A stretch of 64,000 bases of DNA from Clostridia bacterium (GTDB taxonomy: Bacteria > Bacillota > Clostridia > UBA1381): positions 1 to 64,000 of the forward strand of contig JAGBHE010000061.1 in the NCBI GenBank assembly GCA_017935675.1, in the 5' to 3' direction. Both the position numbers and the translations under genes were made by a program. The notes under the pieces are model-generated. The model searched no databases. It had not been told where the DNA came from and saw nothing but the letters and a program-made list of their open reading frames with translations. Shown here one piece after another: positions 34,718 through 45,700 of this stretch; within the stretch, counting starts at the first letter, position 1; every line of letters starts with the position of its first letter.

Positions 34718-36481
34718 ATGAAAAGCAATTTTTTCAAAACAATATTAAATTATACACGCGGCAAAAGAAAAAATTTAATATTGGCTGTTATATTTTCTTT
34801 TTTAACGGGAATTGCGGTAGCCGTACAGCCGTTGATAATTAAATATATTGTTGATGAAGGAATACAGAACGCGGCATTAACAGACGAAAAGAAGTTTATG
34901 ACCGTATTGGTTTTTTGCATAATATTTATCAGCGTGTCCGTATTCAGAATGACAATGTGGGCTGTCGGATATAAAAATATGCTTATAAGCCTGGAAAATT
35001 TTCTGTTTAATATAAGAACGGATTTCTTTTCGCATATTCAAAATCTTTGTATGAAATTTTATGACGAAACATCCTCCGGGGAGCTGTTTAATTATATAAT
35101 GGGTTCACCGATGATGAATATTAAAAATTTTATGCAGCAGTTTGCCATGAGTGTACCGTATCAATCGGTTGCCCTTATAATATCTCTGTCGGCATTAATA
35201 TCGTATGACTGGCTGCTGACGCTGGTCATGCTGATAGTGGTAAGCATTTCTATATTGCTGAATAACAAATCAAGATATAAAATTAAAAGCTTATCAAGCG
35301 ATATGCTTAAAAGCGAATCGGATGCGAGCAAATATATAGATGATGTTCTTCACGGAAGCCGGGCAATAAAAATGTACGCAATAGAGGATGATATTTTCAT
35401 GAGCTTCAAGAATCACATTGAAGCGCTGAAAACAAAAGGAATAAATCTTTCATTCACACAGTGGATTGAAAATGCAAAGCCGGAATTTACTCAGAATGTG
35501 GGAACTACTTTAATTTACTTAATAGGAGCATTTTCTTGTATTTACCGCGGTCTTACGGTGGGACAGCTCGTGGCGTTTACCGGAAGCATGAATATAATTT
35601 TATCATCATTAAATGTATGGTTTAATATCAATTTGGTAAAATCCTCGGCAGAGTCAAGTTTGGAAAGAATAGAAGCGATATTGGACGTTAAATCTACAAC
35701 GATTGAAAATAATAAGCATGTACGGGATATAAATATAGAGAAAGGAAGGGCCAAGCGCAATAATAAGCCTTGCGTTGAGTTTGAAAATGTTGATTTTGGA
35801 TATAATGATAGAACGATATTAAAAAATTTTAATTGCAAGATAGATTATAATAAAAGCTATGGCTTTGTGGGAACGAGCGGAAGCGGCAAGAGCACTATCA
35901 CAAAGCTGATTATGCGGCTTTATGATGTTCAGTCCGGAGAGGTGAAAATGCATGACAGAAATATAAAGGATTTCAGCCTGCATGATTTAAGAACAAGCAT
36001 AGGAATAGTGCCGCAGGAGCCGTTTATGTTTCACGCCAGTATAATTGATAATATAAGAATATCATGTCCCGATGCTCCGATGCTGGATATCATAAATGCT
36101 ATGGAAACAGCAAGGGTGCATGAATTTGTAAATGAACTTCCGAACGGATGGAATACAATAATAGGCGAAGACGGGTACGGAATATCCGGCGGACAAAAAC
36201 AAAGAATTGCAATAGCGCGGGCAATTCTCAGCAAGCCCGATATATTAATATTCGATGAAGCAACATCGGCATTGGATAACTTATCGGAAAAACACATACA
36301 AAATGCTATGGAAGAGCTAATGAAAACCCATACGGTAATAATAATTGCTCACAGATTGACTACAATAAAAAATGTTGATAAAATAATGGTATTTGATAAA
36401 GGGTGTATAGTTCAGGAAGGAACATTTGATGAACTCAGCCGTGAGGAAGGGCTATTTAAAATTTTGCTGAATATAACCTAA
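34718..36481 (+). CDS. ABC exporter-type half-transporter
   Basis: This is a 587-residue fused permease-ATPase. The N-terminal domain has about six membrane helices (residues 18-320). The C-terminal ATPase has Walker A GTSGSGKST, Q-loop VPQEPF, signature SGGQ, Walker B ILIFDEATSALD and H-loop AHR, all intact. It would work as a homodimer, or with a partner not seen here, to export a lipid, peptide or drug-like substrate. An AraC regulator gene follows after 38 bp. A GAGGGG ribosome binding site precedes the ATG. The substrate is not identifiable. It lies outside the sugar-importer families that surround it. Confidence 0.92.
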   Translation: MKSNFFKTILNYTRGKRKNLILAVIFSFLTGIAVAVQPLIIKYIVDEGIQNAALTDEKKFMTVLVFCIIFISVSVFRMTMWAVGYKNMLISLENFLFNIRTDFFSHIQNLCMKFYDETSSGELFNYIMGSPMMNIKNFMQQFAMSVPYQSVALIISLSALISYDWLLTLVMLIVVSISILLNNKSRYKIKSLSSDMLKSESDASKYIDDVLHGSRAIKMYAIEDDIFMSFKNHIEALKTKGINLSFTQWIENAKPEFTQNVGTTLIYLIGAFSCIYRGLTVGQLVAFTGSMNIILSSLNVWFNINLVKSSAESSLERIEAILDVKSTTIENNKHVRDINIEKGRAKRNNKPCVEFENVDFGYNDRTILKNFNCKIDYNKSYGFVGTSGSGKSTITKLIMRLYDVQSGEVKMHDRNIKDFSLHDLRTSIGIVPQEPFMFHASIIDNIRISCPDAPMLDIINAMETARVHEFVNELPNGWNTIIGEDGYGISGGQKQRIAIARAILSKPDILIFDEATSALDNLSEKHIQNAMEELMKTHTVIIIAHRLTTIKNVDKIMVFDKGCIVQEGTFDELSREEGLFKILLNIT

Positions 36482-36519
36482 GCGCAGATGTCCTGCGCCG
36501 GCAGAGGAGGTGCTTTCTT

Positions 36520-37371
36520 TTGAGAAAATTTTACGGTCATACGGATATTGTATTTACGCGTGTGTATACAGCCTCGGAAAAGTATAAATCCCTTCCGTTT
36601 TGTTTTGAAAGCTTTTCACATTTTAAGGCTGATGCAGAATACGGAATTGAGCGTGCCGATTTAGACAGGTATATTATTCTGTTTTCTATAAAGGGAGAGG
36701 GAATTTTAGAATATCTCGGTCATGAATACAGGATTGCGGAAAATCAGGTAATATTTATAGACAGCCATAAGTATCATAAATACAGGTCAGCCGGCGGCAA
36801 GGATTGGGAATTTTATTTTATGCTTATCTACGGTGCGGGAGTTAAGGCATATTATGATATTCTGTTTTCGGAAAAATATTATGTGCTTGAGTTTTTTGAC
36901 AGCAATATAATAAAAAGATTTATGGACGATATGCTGTATCTTGATGACAGACATTCCCCGCAGTTTCCGTTGTGGGCGTGTAAGCAGCTGAACGATTTTC
37001 TCATACAGCTGTCATTCCTTAACTCGGAATACGGAAATCAGGAGTTTTCGGATGTGCTTGAATATATAGAAGATAACATTGATAAGAAAATATCAATAGA
37101 AGAGCTTGCGGATATATGTAAAATGAGTAAATTTCATTTTCTGCGCAAGTTCAAGGGAGTTTATTCGGAAACACCTTATATGTATATTACGCGTATGAAG
37201 GTAAATAAGGCTAAAAACCTTCTTGTTACGACAAATGATACAATAGATGAAATTTCAATAAAGGTTGGTTTTAACGATACGAATACTTTTATTCGTTCAT
37301 TTAAAAAGCATACCGGAAAAACGCCGAATAAGTACAGAGGAGAAAATTCAAGCTTCGGCAGAAAAAATTAA
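36520..37371 (+). CDS. AraC-family regulator with cupin N-terminus
   Basis: This is a 283-residue cytoplasmic regulator. An AraC-type cupin ligand-binding domain occupies about residues 1-165, and a double helix-turn-helix lies at about 180-280 (ISIEELADICKMSKFHFLRKFK, IDEISIKVGFNDTNTFIRSFKK). The start is TTG at 36520, chosen because AGGAGG sits nine bases upstream. It lies directly before the large polysaccharide locus and is a good candidate for its regulator, although it is cotranscribed with the ABC exporter gene. Confidence 0.9.
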   Translation: MRKFYGHTDIVFTRVYTASEKYKSLPFCFESFSHFKADAEYGIERADLDRYIILFSIKGEGILEYLGHEYRIAENQVIFIDSHKYHKYRSAGGKDWEFYFMLIYGAGVKAYYDILFSEKYYVLEFFDSNIIKRFMDDMLYLDDRHSPQFPLWACKQLNDFLIQLSFLNSEYGNQEFSDVLEYIEDNIDKKISIEELADICKMSKFHFLRKFKGVYSETPYMYITRMKVNKAKNLLVTTNDTIDEISIKVGFNDTNTFIRSFKKHTGKTPNKYRGENSSFGRKN

Positions 37372-37412
37372 GCGCCTGAACCTTTCATCAGCCGAAAGGT
37401 TCAGACGCTTAA
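37368..37412 (+). terminator. Hairpin after the AraC gene
   Basis: A long stem (arms 37368-37386 and 37394-37412, with CTGAACCTTTC pairing to GAAAGGTTCAG) begins at the AraC stop codon. Together with the T-tailed hairpin at 37438-37474 it would end this transcript. Confidence 0.8.
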
Positions 37413-37437
37413 TAAGATTGTTTTCAGGGCACAATCA

Positions 37438-37474
37438 GAACACAAGAGAACCGTCCCCTTGTGTTCTTTTTTTT
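37438..37474 (+). terminator. T-tailed hairpin carrying a dispersed 17-mer
   Basis: GAACACAAG (37438-37446) pairs with CTTGTGTTC (37458-37466) and is followed by eight T residues. The internal AACCGTCCCCTTGTGTT recurs inverted at 63411-63427. Confidence 0.75.
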
Positions 37475-37606
37475 ATTTAAAATAATTTTTTTTTTGAATA
37501 TTATATATGTAAATACAGCGAAAATTAAGGATTTATTTGATTATTTTTCTAAGCAATATTTGTAGATTATTCAGCAATAATTATTAATGCAAAATCAATA
37601 TGTGTA

Positions 37607-37615
37607 TGCTATAAT
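37607..37615 (+). promoter_or_regulatory. Extended -10 promoter of the polysaccharide locus
   Basis: A TGC-TATAAT extended -10 lies about 45 bases before the GH88 start codon. The -35 region (around 37587) is poor, which suits activation by an AraC-type regulator. Confidence 0.6.
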
Positions 37616-37661
37616 GAAATCAAGTTAAGAAGAAGTATATGCGAAATGAGGTAAAATTAAA

Positions 37662-38858
37662 ATGTCTTTAGACTTGACTACTATTCAAAAAGAGCAGCTG
37701 CAGAAACGGTGGTACGAGCTTCCGGAGATTAACAAAAGTAAATTCAGACGGGCAGCGGAATTTGCCGTAAATAAAGTAAGGAAAAATCTGAAACATTTTA
37801 CATATGCCTTTCCTGCGCTGACAGCTCCGAACGGTAAATATTCAAAAATATCAAATGATCCGTGGACAACAGGCTTCTGGCCGGGAATGATATGGATATC
37901 ATATCTTATGACCCGTGAAAAGAAATTCCGGGAGGTTGGAGAGATACAAAGTATACTTTTTAAGGAGAGGATGGAAACAAATCATCAGCTTCAGCATCAT
38001 GATATTGGATTTTTATATTCATTGTCCTGTGTTGCAAACTATAAAATCACAGGTGATAAAACCGCATTTGAAACAGGAATTGACGCGGCGGAAAAGCTTT
38101 GTGAGATGTACCGTGAGGTGCCGGGCATAATACAGCGCGGCGGCGACATGAATAATCTTGATGATGCAATGACGGGAGTGTTTATTGTTGATTGTATGAA
38201 TAATGTGCCGTTGCTTTTCTGGGCAAGCAAGGAAACGGGAGAACACAGATTTTTTGAGATTGCGTACAATCATATGAAAAACAGCCTTGCTTCAATTATT
38301 AAGGAGAACGGCAGAGTGGTTCAGCACGGTATAGCAAATGTTATAACGGGAGAAATAATAAGTGATTCCTCACTTTCGCAGGGAAAGGGAGGAGATGACG
38401 CCGCATGGGCGAGAGGTCAGGCATGGGCAATAGCTGGGCTTCCCATTACATACGGGTATACAGGTGACAGGAGCTTTCTTGAAGCGGCAAAAGCAGTAAT
38501 ATTTTACTTTCTGAACAGAATGCCCGGGGATCTTGTTTCTAACTGGGATCTTTATTATACAAATGATGATGAGCAGAGAGATACCTCGGCGTCATCGATT
38601 GCAGTCTGCGGCATGCTTTGCCTTTGCAGTTACCTTAGTGATGATGACCCTGATAAAAGGGTGATTTACAATGCGGCGCTGAATATTCTTAAATCGCTTT
38701 CCGACAATTATCTTACAGATGAAAAAAGCATGGGAATACTTGATGCAGGTGTTTACGGAATGAACTGGAAGGGCGTAGACGAGCCGAATGTATGGGGTGA
38801 TTATTACTTCATGGAGGCGCTGTTCAGATTAACGGATGAATTTGTTTCATTCTGGTAA
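37662..38858 (+). CDS. GH88 unsaturated uronyl hydrolase
   Basis: This is a 398-residue cytoplasmic (alpha/alpha)6 enzyme with no signal peptide. Signature blocks match GH88: TTGFWPGMIW, HHDIGF, ARGQAWAIAGLP, SNWDLYY, RDTSASSIAVCGML and EPNVWGDYYFMEALFRL. The likely catalytic aspartates are D114 (HHDIGF) and D177 (FIVDCMNN), by position relative to the Bacillus enzyme. It removes the delta-4,5 unsaturated uronic acid that lyases leave on oligosaccharide ends, so it fits the heparinase II/III-like lyase encoded at 49736. It is the first gene of the long plus-strand locus and has an extended -10 promoter upstream. Confidence 0.93.
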   Translation: MSLDLTTIQKEQLQKRWYELPEINKSKFRRAAEFAVNKVRKNLKHFTYAFPALTAPNGKYSKISNDPWTTGFWPGMIWISYLMTREKKFREVGEIQSILFKERMETNHQLQHHDIGFLYSLSCVANYKITGDKTAFETGIDAAEKLCEMYREVPGIIQRGGDMNNLDDAMTGVFIVDCMNNVPLLFWASKETGEHRFFEIAYNHMKNSLASIIKENGRVVQHGIANVITGEIISDSSLSQGKGGDDAAWARGQAWAIAGLPITYGYTGDRSFLEAAKAVIFYFLNRMPGDLVSNWDLYYTNDDEQRDTSASSIAVCGMLCLCSYLSDDDPDKRVIYNAALNILKSLSDNYLTDEKSMGILDAGVYGMNWKGVDEPNVWGDYYFMEALFRLTDEFVSFW

Positions 38859-38922
38859 AAAACAGTATTTTAAGTGCAGGAGCACTTTAAATAAAAAATT
38901 AAAACAGAAAGGAAAGATAAAT

Positions 38923-41900
38923 ATGAAAAAAATCATATCAGCTGCAATAGCAGCTCAGATGGTTCTGGCAGCGTCAGGCGGATTTATGACGGCAAGTGCG
39001 AGAACCGTGTCCGATATCGTACAGGTACCGCTCAGCTTTTTTGATAATGACTCTGACTGGAGAGCGGAAACCTCAAGTTATGCGGCTATACCGAATGCGT
39101 TTATGGGAAATTTGGATCTTGCAAGCTTTGAATCGGAAACAAGAAAATGGGGCGGGGATTTAAATGATCCCATCAGCGCAAAGAAGGAAGCGGATGATTC
39201 CTACCTATATTATAAGCTGCGGCCGGATATTACCTTCCCGGCAGGCAAGGATAATGTAGATAAATACTTTGAAATAGTATCCTACAGATCTCCGATGAAC
39301 AGGGTTGCGCTTGAAGCGGGAGATGAAAACATAATAACCGTGAGCATGGATATTGCGACATCGAATATTAACAGTAAGGCTTATAAAGAGGTATTCAACA
39401 CGGAAACAAACGCAAGCATGACATCAAGCAAAACCAATAAATGGACACAGGCGGTATATGCCAATAATTCAACAGGTAAGATTGGAACGGCACAGCTTGA
39501 AAGCGGACAATGGTATAATGTGACGGTTGAGCTCGGAGGCGAAACGGCAACCGGCTATAAATATTATGTAGACGGAGTTTATGCCGGAGAAGGAACTCTT
39601 GAAAGTGATAAGCCAAATCTCGGCCTTATACGCGTCGGTGTAAAAGCATACAAGAACACAGCCGACGGTTCATCATACGTTGACGATATGGCGTTTGATA
39701 ATTTGTCGTTAAGAGTCGGCGAGCCTTTTTCACAGGAGCGGTATAATGCGGATAAAACAGCGAAAAACCTTCATTTTTCAGATATCTGCGGCAGCAACAC
39801 GGACAAAACTCAGCTTACCGAAAATTTAAATCTCATAACAGCTCTCCCGGAGGATGAGAGCGGATCGGTCATTTCATGGTCCTCGGATAAGCCTGAGGTT
39901 ATATCAAATGACGGCGTTGTTACAAGAGGTGCAGACACCGAAGACGTTATTCTGACAGCTTCGGTTACAAACGGTACAAAGACAACCACAAAGGATTTTT
40001 ATGTGAGCGTTTTGAGATTGGCAGGCGTGCCTGATACGGAAACGGACTTTGAAGCATTGACAGACTCTGTAATATTGAACGGTAACTCATCTCTTGAGAA
40101 TATTACAAAGAATCTTTACCTTCCCACGGCGGGAGCCAGCGGAAATACGGCAATTACATGGACGTCAAGTGATGAAGCAGCAGTTTCAGCCGATGGTACG
40201 GTAACGGGCGGAGCAGATTATAAAAACGTAACTCTCACAGCTTCTATCTCAAAAGAGGGCGACGAAACCTTAACCAAAATTTTTAACTTGACAATAGCGC
40301 CCGATTTTGATAAAGTAGATAAAGCAGAGCTTCAGAAGCTTGTAACGGCGGCAGATGAAATACTCGCGGCGGCGGAAAGCTTTACCGCAGAAAGCTATGC
40401 GGAGTTTGAAAACATTTATTATGAAGCTTCCGATATAGCTTATTCAACAGGATATGTTCAGTCGGTTGTTGATGAGGAAGTAATTAAATTCAGGGCTGCA
40501 ATTGAAAATCTGATATATGCCGGTTTTCCGGCAGTTGAGACAAACGGAGTTGTAACAAAAGACACTTTTGCACAAAAAGGGAAAAACGGCAATCCTACAG
40601 ATGTAAGTCTTGTTGCCAAGCATCTTATTACCGAGGAGGGCGAAAGCACCGCAAGACGTGCGTTTATCGGCTTTGATGTTTCGGGAATAGATCCTGCTTC
40701 AAATAAGGTGACTCTTGAGCTTTATGTTTCACAGCTTGGTGCCAATAACACATTTGAGGATTCCGTAATGGTATACGGGGTTGGAAACAACTGGACGGAA
40801 AGCGGACTTACATGGGCTAACAAGCCGATGGATTATACCTCCAAGCCCCTTGACAGTTTCGGACCTTTTAATATTCATTCCTCTAATGAAAATTATAATG
40901 AGGTAAAGGGCTATAAGAGCTTTGACGTAACAGACTATGTAATGGAGCAGAAAGCAAAGGGGGCAAGTGAGGTATCCTTTGCGGTAGCATCAGGCTTTAA
41001 ATCAGGAAGCAGTTATATTATAATGGGATCAAGGGAAAGCGATACTCCTCCGCTTCTTAAGGCTGAGAAGAGAACCACCGTAAAGACTTCAATTACTGAT
41101 GATTTGGATGCAATTTTTCTTCCCCCGCAAATTTCCGAGGCTGGAAAAATAGAACTTGTAAATACAGGCGCGGTAAATTCAAATACTATTACATGGACAA
41201 CAACAAATCCGGAGGTTATTTCCGCAGACGGAACCGTAACCCTGCCCGAGGTCTCGGAAACTGTAACGCTTACAGCCTCAGGGTCTGCTTACGGACTTAC
41301 CTTCACAAGAGAATTTGTAATAACCGTAAAAACAGTTTCCGATGAAGAAGCTGCATGCAGCTCCCTGACCTTTGACGATATTAAGGGCAATAATACAATT
41401 GCCGAGGATATTAAATATAATCTGAACCTTGTATCGGAGGGAGCAAACGGAATACCCATAACCTGGAGCTCATCTGATGAAAGCTTTATTACCTCAGACG
41501 GAATTGTTACAAGAAACGTTTCGAATAAGCCGGCGGAGGTTACTCTGACAGCGGCGGCAGGAAAATTTACAAAGGAGTTTAAGCTCAGAGTAAGCGGAGA
41601 TTATTATGTAAATGACGACTGCACAGGCTTTGATAATGTTGTTGAAGTTTCAGACAAATTAAAAATAAGCAAAGAGGAAACATGGAGAGTTGAAGGTGTG
41701 GCGCTCGCGATGGCAAACGCGGACGGACAGTATATGGTTTACAGCGCGGCAGAGGGCGCAGGCTTTGAGGTTGAGACCGTAATCAACAATATCGGTTCAA
41801 ACAGGCTTACGTTCTTTATCTCTGAGGATAATGTAAATTACGTGCCCTTTGCGGATGTTACCGAGGAAGCTGAAAAAAGACCAATCGGCGAGTACGGCGG

Positions 41901-42666
41901 TTATTCGTATCTCAGATATAAATCAAGCCGGACGCTTCCGGAGGGAACAAGATATCTTAAGCTTGTTGTTCCGAAATTTGACAAGACCTGGAGACATTGG
42001 ATAACAGACGTTAAAATAAATATTGAATCCGATGAAATCAGCTTTAACGATATAAAAGGAAATAACCTTGATATGAATAATATCACGGAAAATCTGATTC
42101 TTCCTGTGGAGTTTAATAATCAGACAATAGAATGGACAAGTGATTCGGGAGCAATCCTGAGTGACGGAACATTTATAAGACCGGAGCAGGATACGGATGT
42201 AAAGCTTACGGCTGCCGTAACAAACAACGGGATTACAACAACAAAGGAATATAAGCTTACGGCAAAGGCATATGACAAAAATATAAAGGTTCTCGATAAG
42301 CCTTTTGTATGGTTCATGTCAGACAAGAATCTGATAGCCGGAGTAAGAGCGGATTCTACCTTCAGCGGACTCAGAAACGATGGGACTGTCAATAAATTAT
42401 ATGTAACAAGTGATGTTATAAATAATACAGGAGCGGAAAAGAACGTTATTATGTCGGTTGTTGTATATGATACAAGCGGACATATTATCAATGTATCCTA
42501 TGATTTGATACCTGTAGGCGTATCAAGTCAGCCTCAGCAGCTTAAGAAAGAACTTACACTTACCGAGACTGCGGACTATACACTGTCAAATATAAAGTCA
42601 TTTGTATGGGACGCCGACACAATGCTTCCCCTTATTGAAGCATTTAATGTACATAGAACAAAGTAA
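38923..42666 (+). CDS. Secreted multi-domain protein with CBM96 and Ig-like modules
   Basis: This is a 1247-residue exported protein. The signal peptide (MKKIISAAIAAQMVLAASGG) is followed by a LamG-like region, repeated atrophied bacterial Ig-like domains (ITWTSSDEAAVSADGTV, ITWTTTNPEVISADGTV, PITWSSSDESFITSDGIV) and a FIVAR-type helix pair at about 465-530. A DNRLRE/CBM96 module follows at about 545-690 (RRAFIGFDVSGI, DSFGPFNIHSSNENYNEVKG). No catalytic motif or SLH domain is seen. CBM96 was described from an alginate lyase as a uronan-binding module, so it may bind the substrate. The ATG at 38923 has AGAAAGGA upstream. Confidence 0.82.
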   Translation: MKKIISAAIAAQMVLAASGGFMTASARTVSDIVQVPLSFFDNDSDWRAETSSYAAIPNAFMGNLDLASFESETRKWGGDLNDPISAKKEADDSYLYYKLRPDITFPAGKDNVDKYFEIVSYRSPMNRVALEAGDENIITVSMDIATSNINSKAYKEVFNTETNASMTSSKTNKWTQAVYANNSTGKIGTAQLESGQWYNVTVELGGETATGYKYYVDGVYAGEGTLESDKPNLGLIRVGVKAYKNTADGSSYVDDMAFDNLSLRVGEPFSQERYNADKTAKNLHFSDICGSNTDKTQLTENLNLITALPEDESGSVISWSSDKPEVISNDGVVTRGADTEDVILTASVTNGTKTTTKDFYVSVLRLAGVPDTETDFEALTDSVILNGNSSLENITKNLYLPTAGASGNTAITWTSSDEAAVSADGTVTGGADYKNVTLTASISKEGDETLTKIFNLTIAPDFDKVDKAELQKLVTAADEILAAAESFTAESYAEFENIYYEASDIAYSTGYVQSVVDEEVIKFRAAIENLIYAGFPAVETNGVVTKDTFAQKGKNGNPTDVSLVAKHLITEEGESTARRAFIGFDVSGIDPASNKVTLELYVSQLGANNTFEDSVMVYGVGNNWTESGLTWANKPMDYTSKPLDSFGPFNIHSSNENYNEVKGYKSFDVTDYVMEQKAKGASEVSFAVASGFKSGSSYIIMGSRESDTPPLLKAEKRTTVKTSITDDLDAIFLPPQISEAGKIELVNTGAVNSNTITWTTTNPEVISADGTVTLPEVSETVTLTASGSAYGLTFTREFVITVKTVSDEEAACSSLTFDDIKGNNTIAEDIKYNLNLVSEGANGIPITWSSSDESFITSDGIVTRNVSNKPAEVTLTAAAGKFTKEFKLRVSGDYYVNDDCTGFDNVVEVSDKLKISKEETWRVEGVALAMANADGQYMVYSAAEGAGFEVETVINNIGSNRLTFFISEDNVNYVPFADVTEEAEKRPIGEYGGYSYLRYKSSRTLPEGTRYLKLVVPKFDKTWRHWITDVKINIESDEISFNDIKGNNLDMNNITENLILPVEFNNQTIEWTSDSGAILSDGTFIRPEQDTDVKLTAAVTNNGITTTKEYKLTAKAYDKNIKVLDKPFVWFMSDKNLIAGVRADSTFSGLRNDGTVNKLYVTSDVINNTGAEKNVIMSVVVYDTSGHIINVSYDLIPVGVSSQPQQLKKELTLTETADYTLSNIKSFVWDADTMLPLIEAFNVHRTK

Positions 42667-42678
42667 TTTTTAAGGCTT

Positions 42679-42704
42679 CATGCGGCGCTTCCGTGCGCCG
42701 CATG
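42679..42704 (+). other. Intercistronic GC-rich hairpin
   Basis: CATGCGGCGC (42679-42688) and GCGCCGCATG (42695-42704) form a perfect 10-bp stem with a 6-nt loop. No T-run follows. It sits 12 bases after the preceding stop and 33 bases before the next start, like the hairpin at 18473-18510. Confidence 0.75.
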
Positions 42705-42737
42705 AGGCAAAAATGGGAAATGTTTGGAGGTAAAACA

Positions 42738-45700
42738 ATGAAAAAATATTTATCATTATTTTTCGCAATATGCTTTACAGCGTCAGCGCTGCAAATTCCG
42801 GCTTTAGCGAACAATGAAAACGTTTATTATTCGGAGCCGGGAGAAAGTATATACAAATATGAAGCAGATGCAGAAACGGTTATACCCCTGGAGCTTGAAA
42901 ATGTTCCCGTTACAGAAAATTTTACATTTGAAACCACAATAAAAATTAACAGCGCAAGCACGTCAAACCTGAAGCTGAATTTATATTCAAAAGAGGACGA
43001 CGGCAGCGCAAAAAGATTAATCGGAATAAATTTTGCCGAGCAGTATATGACGGCTGATAATGAGCTTAACAATATGTACGGAAAAGCTGCAGAGCTTCCC
43101 TACGATACAGGCGCTAACGGAAATGAATGGGCGTATATAATGCTTCCCGGACTTTTGAACAGGGATGAATATAAAAACATTAAAATATATTTTGATTTTG
43201 AAAAAAAGACTTATGATTTATATATAGATAATTATCTTGCGGCGGATGATAATTACTTTACAAACGAGGAAGCCTCAAACCTTGCAGCCGCGGAGCTTAT
43301 TGCTCCTGCAGGAACAACGGACTATACCTTGAAGGATACGCTTTTAAAGGGCGGCTTCAGCGGTCTTTCGGTGAAGCCGGCTAAGGTGGTAAACGCAGAG
43401 GGAGATGAGGTTGTTTCCCTTGAAGCGGGCATGAGCTACACAGCGTATATTGAAGCGCTAAAGGCGGACGGAGAAAAGCTTGATTTTACTCTTGAAGCCG
43501 ATTTAAACGGAAACACGGAAAAGCTGCCGTGTACTCTTGAAGCTGACGGCAGCTGGCACACCTTTTCATATGAATTCACAGCGGAGGGCGACAGTGACAA
43601 TATAACTCTTGCCGGTAAGGATGAAGCCGGCAACGAAATAATAAAAAAGAGCGGGTTTTATATGAATCCGGCGAAAAAGACAGCTCCGTGTATTTTCATG
43701 ACAGGAGACTCGACAATGGGACCCCATACCGGCGCGGTAGGCTGGAGTTCCGCCTTTCCGGCATTTGTTGATAACGGTGCAACTGTAAAAGCCTTCGGAA
43801 GAAGCGGAACCAGCACCAGAACATATTGGCATTCGGGACGCACCGATGTTATGGGCGCGCAGATGACGGAGGGCGATTATTATCTTTTTCAGCTCGGTCA
43901 CAATGACTGTGCAGCTGCAAAAACCGGTACGGGCGTTAAGAATACATCCGTTGAGGAATATAAGGATTATATAAGAAAGTATATAAGATTTGCAAGACAG
44001 CACGGCGTACATATGGTGCTTCTGACATCTGTTACACAAAGTAAAATTTCATCTTCAAACCAGCTGACAATTGATGATGATAAAACGGCTCTTTATGAAA
44101 GGGTAGCTGCCGTAAGGGAAATCGCGGAGGAATACAATATTCCACTTGTTGACGTTTATGCGGCGTCCCGCGAGGCTTTTAAGAAAATATACAGCTTTGA
44201 CGGAAATCCGGACAGGATTTATGTTGACGGAACTCATACAAATCAGACGGGCGCCGAATATCACGCGTATTTTGCGGCAAGGGGACTCAGCGGGCTTGAC
44301 AACGGAATTGAGGATTACATTACGCTTCCCGAAACGCCTGATTTTTCAAAGCTTGTAGCCCTTGTTTCGGCGAACGAATCAAAGGATAAGTCATTTTACA
44401 GCGCAAAATCCTTTGATGAATTAACAAAGCAGATAAATAACAGCAGATTTTTGATGGAATCTCCGTTAGCTGCCGAGGAGGAGGTAAGTGCCCAGTATGA
44501 GCTTTTAAAAGCGGCAGTTGACGGACTTGTCGAAGACGACCCTGCAGGCAGCATTTCCATAACAGCGTCTAAGGACGCGTATGTTCAGAAGGGCGCTGCC
44601 GGAACAACCTTTAACTCTGATACACTCCTTGCAAAATTCCCTGTGGGTGACAGCAGTACATCAATTGTAAGAAGAACGTATCTTGGATTTAATATAGAGG
44701 ATATACCGGATGAAGCAACACAGGTAATCTTAAAGGTGTATGTAACACAGCTTGGTTCAAATGCTACGTATGAGGATACAATAAGCGTTCATTCCGTAAC
44801 GGGGAACTGGAGCGAAAATTCTATAAACTGGAACAATATGCCGACATCATACGGCGCTCAGCCCCTTGACAGCTTCGGACCGATGAATATCTTCTCCGCT
44901 AACCCGGACTATGATGATGTAAAGGGATATAAGGAGCTTGATGTTACCGATTATGTTCTGGCGGAAAAGGCAAAGGGAACAAAGGAGGTATCCTTTGCAA
45001 TAGGAGCAACAGCCTCAAACAGCGCTTACTGTATAATACTTTCAAAGGAAAACAGCGAGAATCAGCCTCCAATGCTTGTAGCAAAGGCGACCTCCCTTAA
45101 TACAATCGGAGAGAAAAAGGAAGAGGACCTTAACAGTATTGCAATAGAGGATTATCTGAATGACGCATCGGCTGAGGTTGTAACGCAGGACCTTAAGGAG
45201 CTTCCTGCTTTCGGTGCGGTAAATAATTATCCGATAACATGGAAATCAAGCGATACGTCGATTATGTCGGACAGCGGAAAAATAGTTAAAAGACCGGACC
45301 GGAACACAGAGCTTACACTTACGGCTTTAATCGAACAGGACGGCCTGGTGCATTCAAGAGAATTCAAGCTTAACGTATTTATGGACACAGAGGGCTGGAC
45401 GGATGAGGATTATATAAAATATGAGCTTGATGAGCTTGATTTTTCCGACTTCAGCGACCAAAACATAAATCAGGTTTACACCGATATACACTTGCCCGGA
45501 AAAAGTGAGCATGATTTCTGTACATATACATGGAGCGTGTCTGATGCAGACGCTGCAAAAATAGAAAACGGAACCGCAAGCTTTACAATAAAGGACGAAG
45601 AGGAAGCGGAGCTTGATTTAACGGTTACTGCAAAAAGAAACGAAGCCTCGGTTCAAAAGGTTTTTAAAATAAAGCTTATAAGGGGATTTTCAGAAAATCT

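Noticed and set aside
38836..38922. Longer N-terminus for the 38923 protein
   Set aside because: The extension overlaps the GH88 gene and would precede a signal peptide; the ribosome binding site fits the ATG at 38923.
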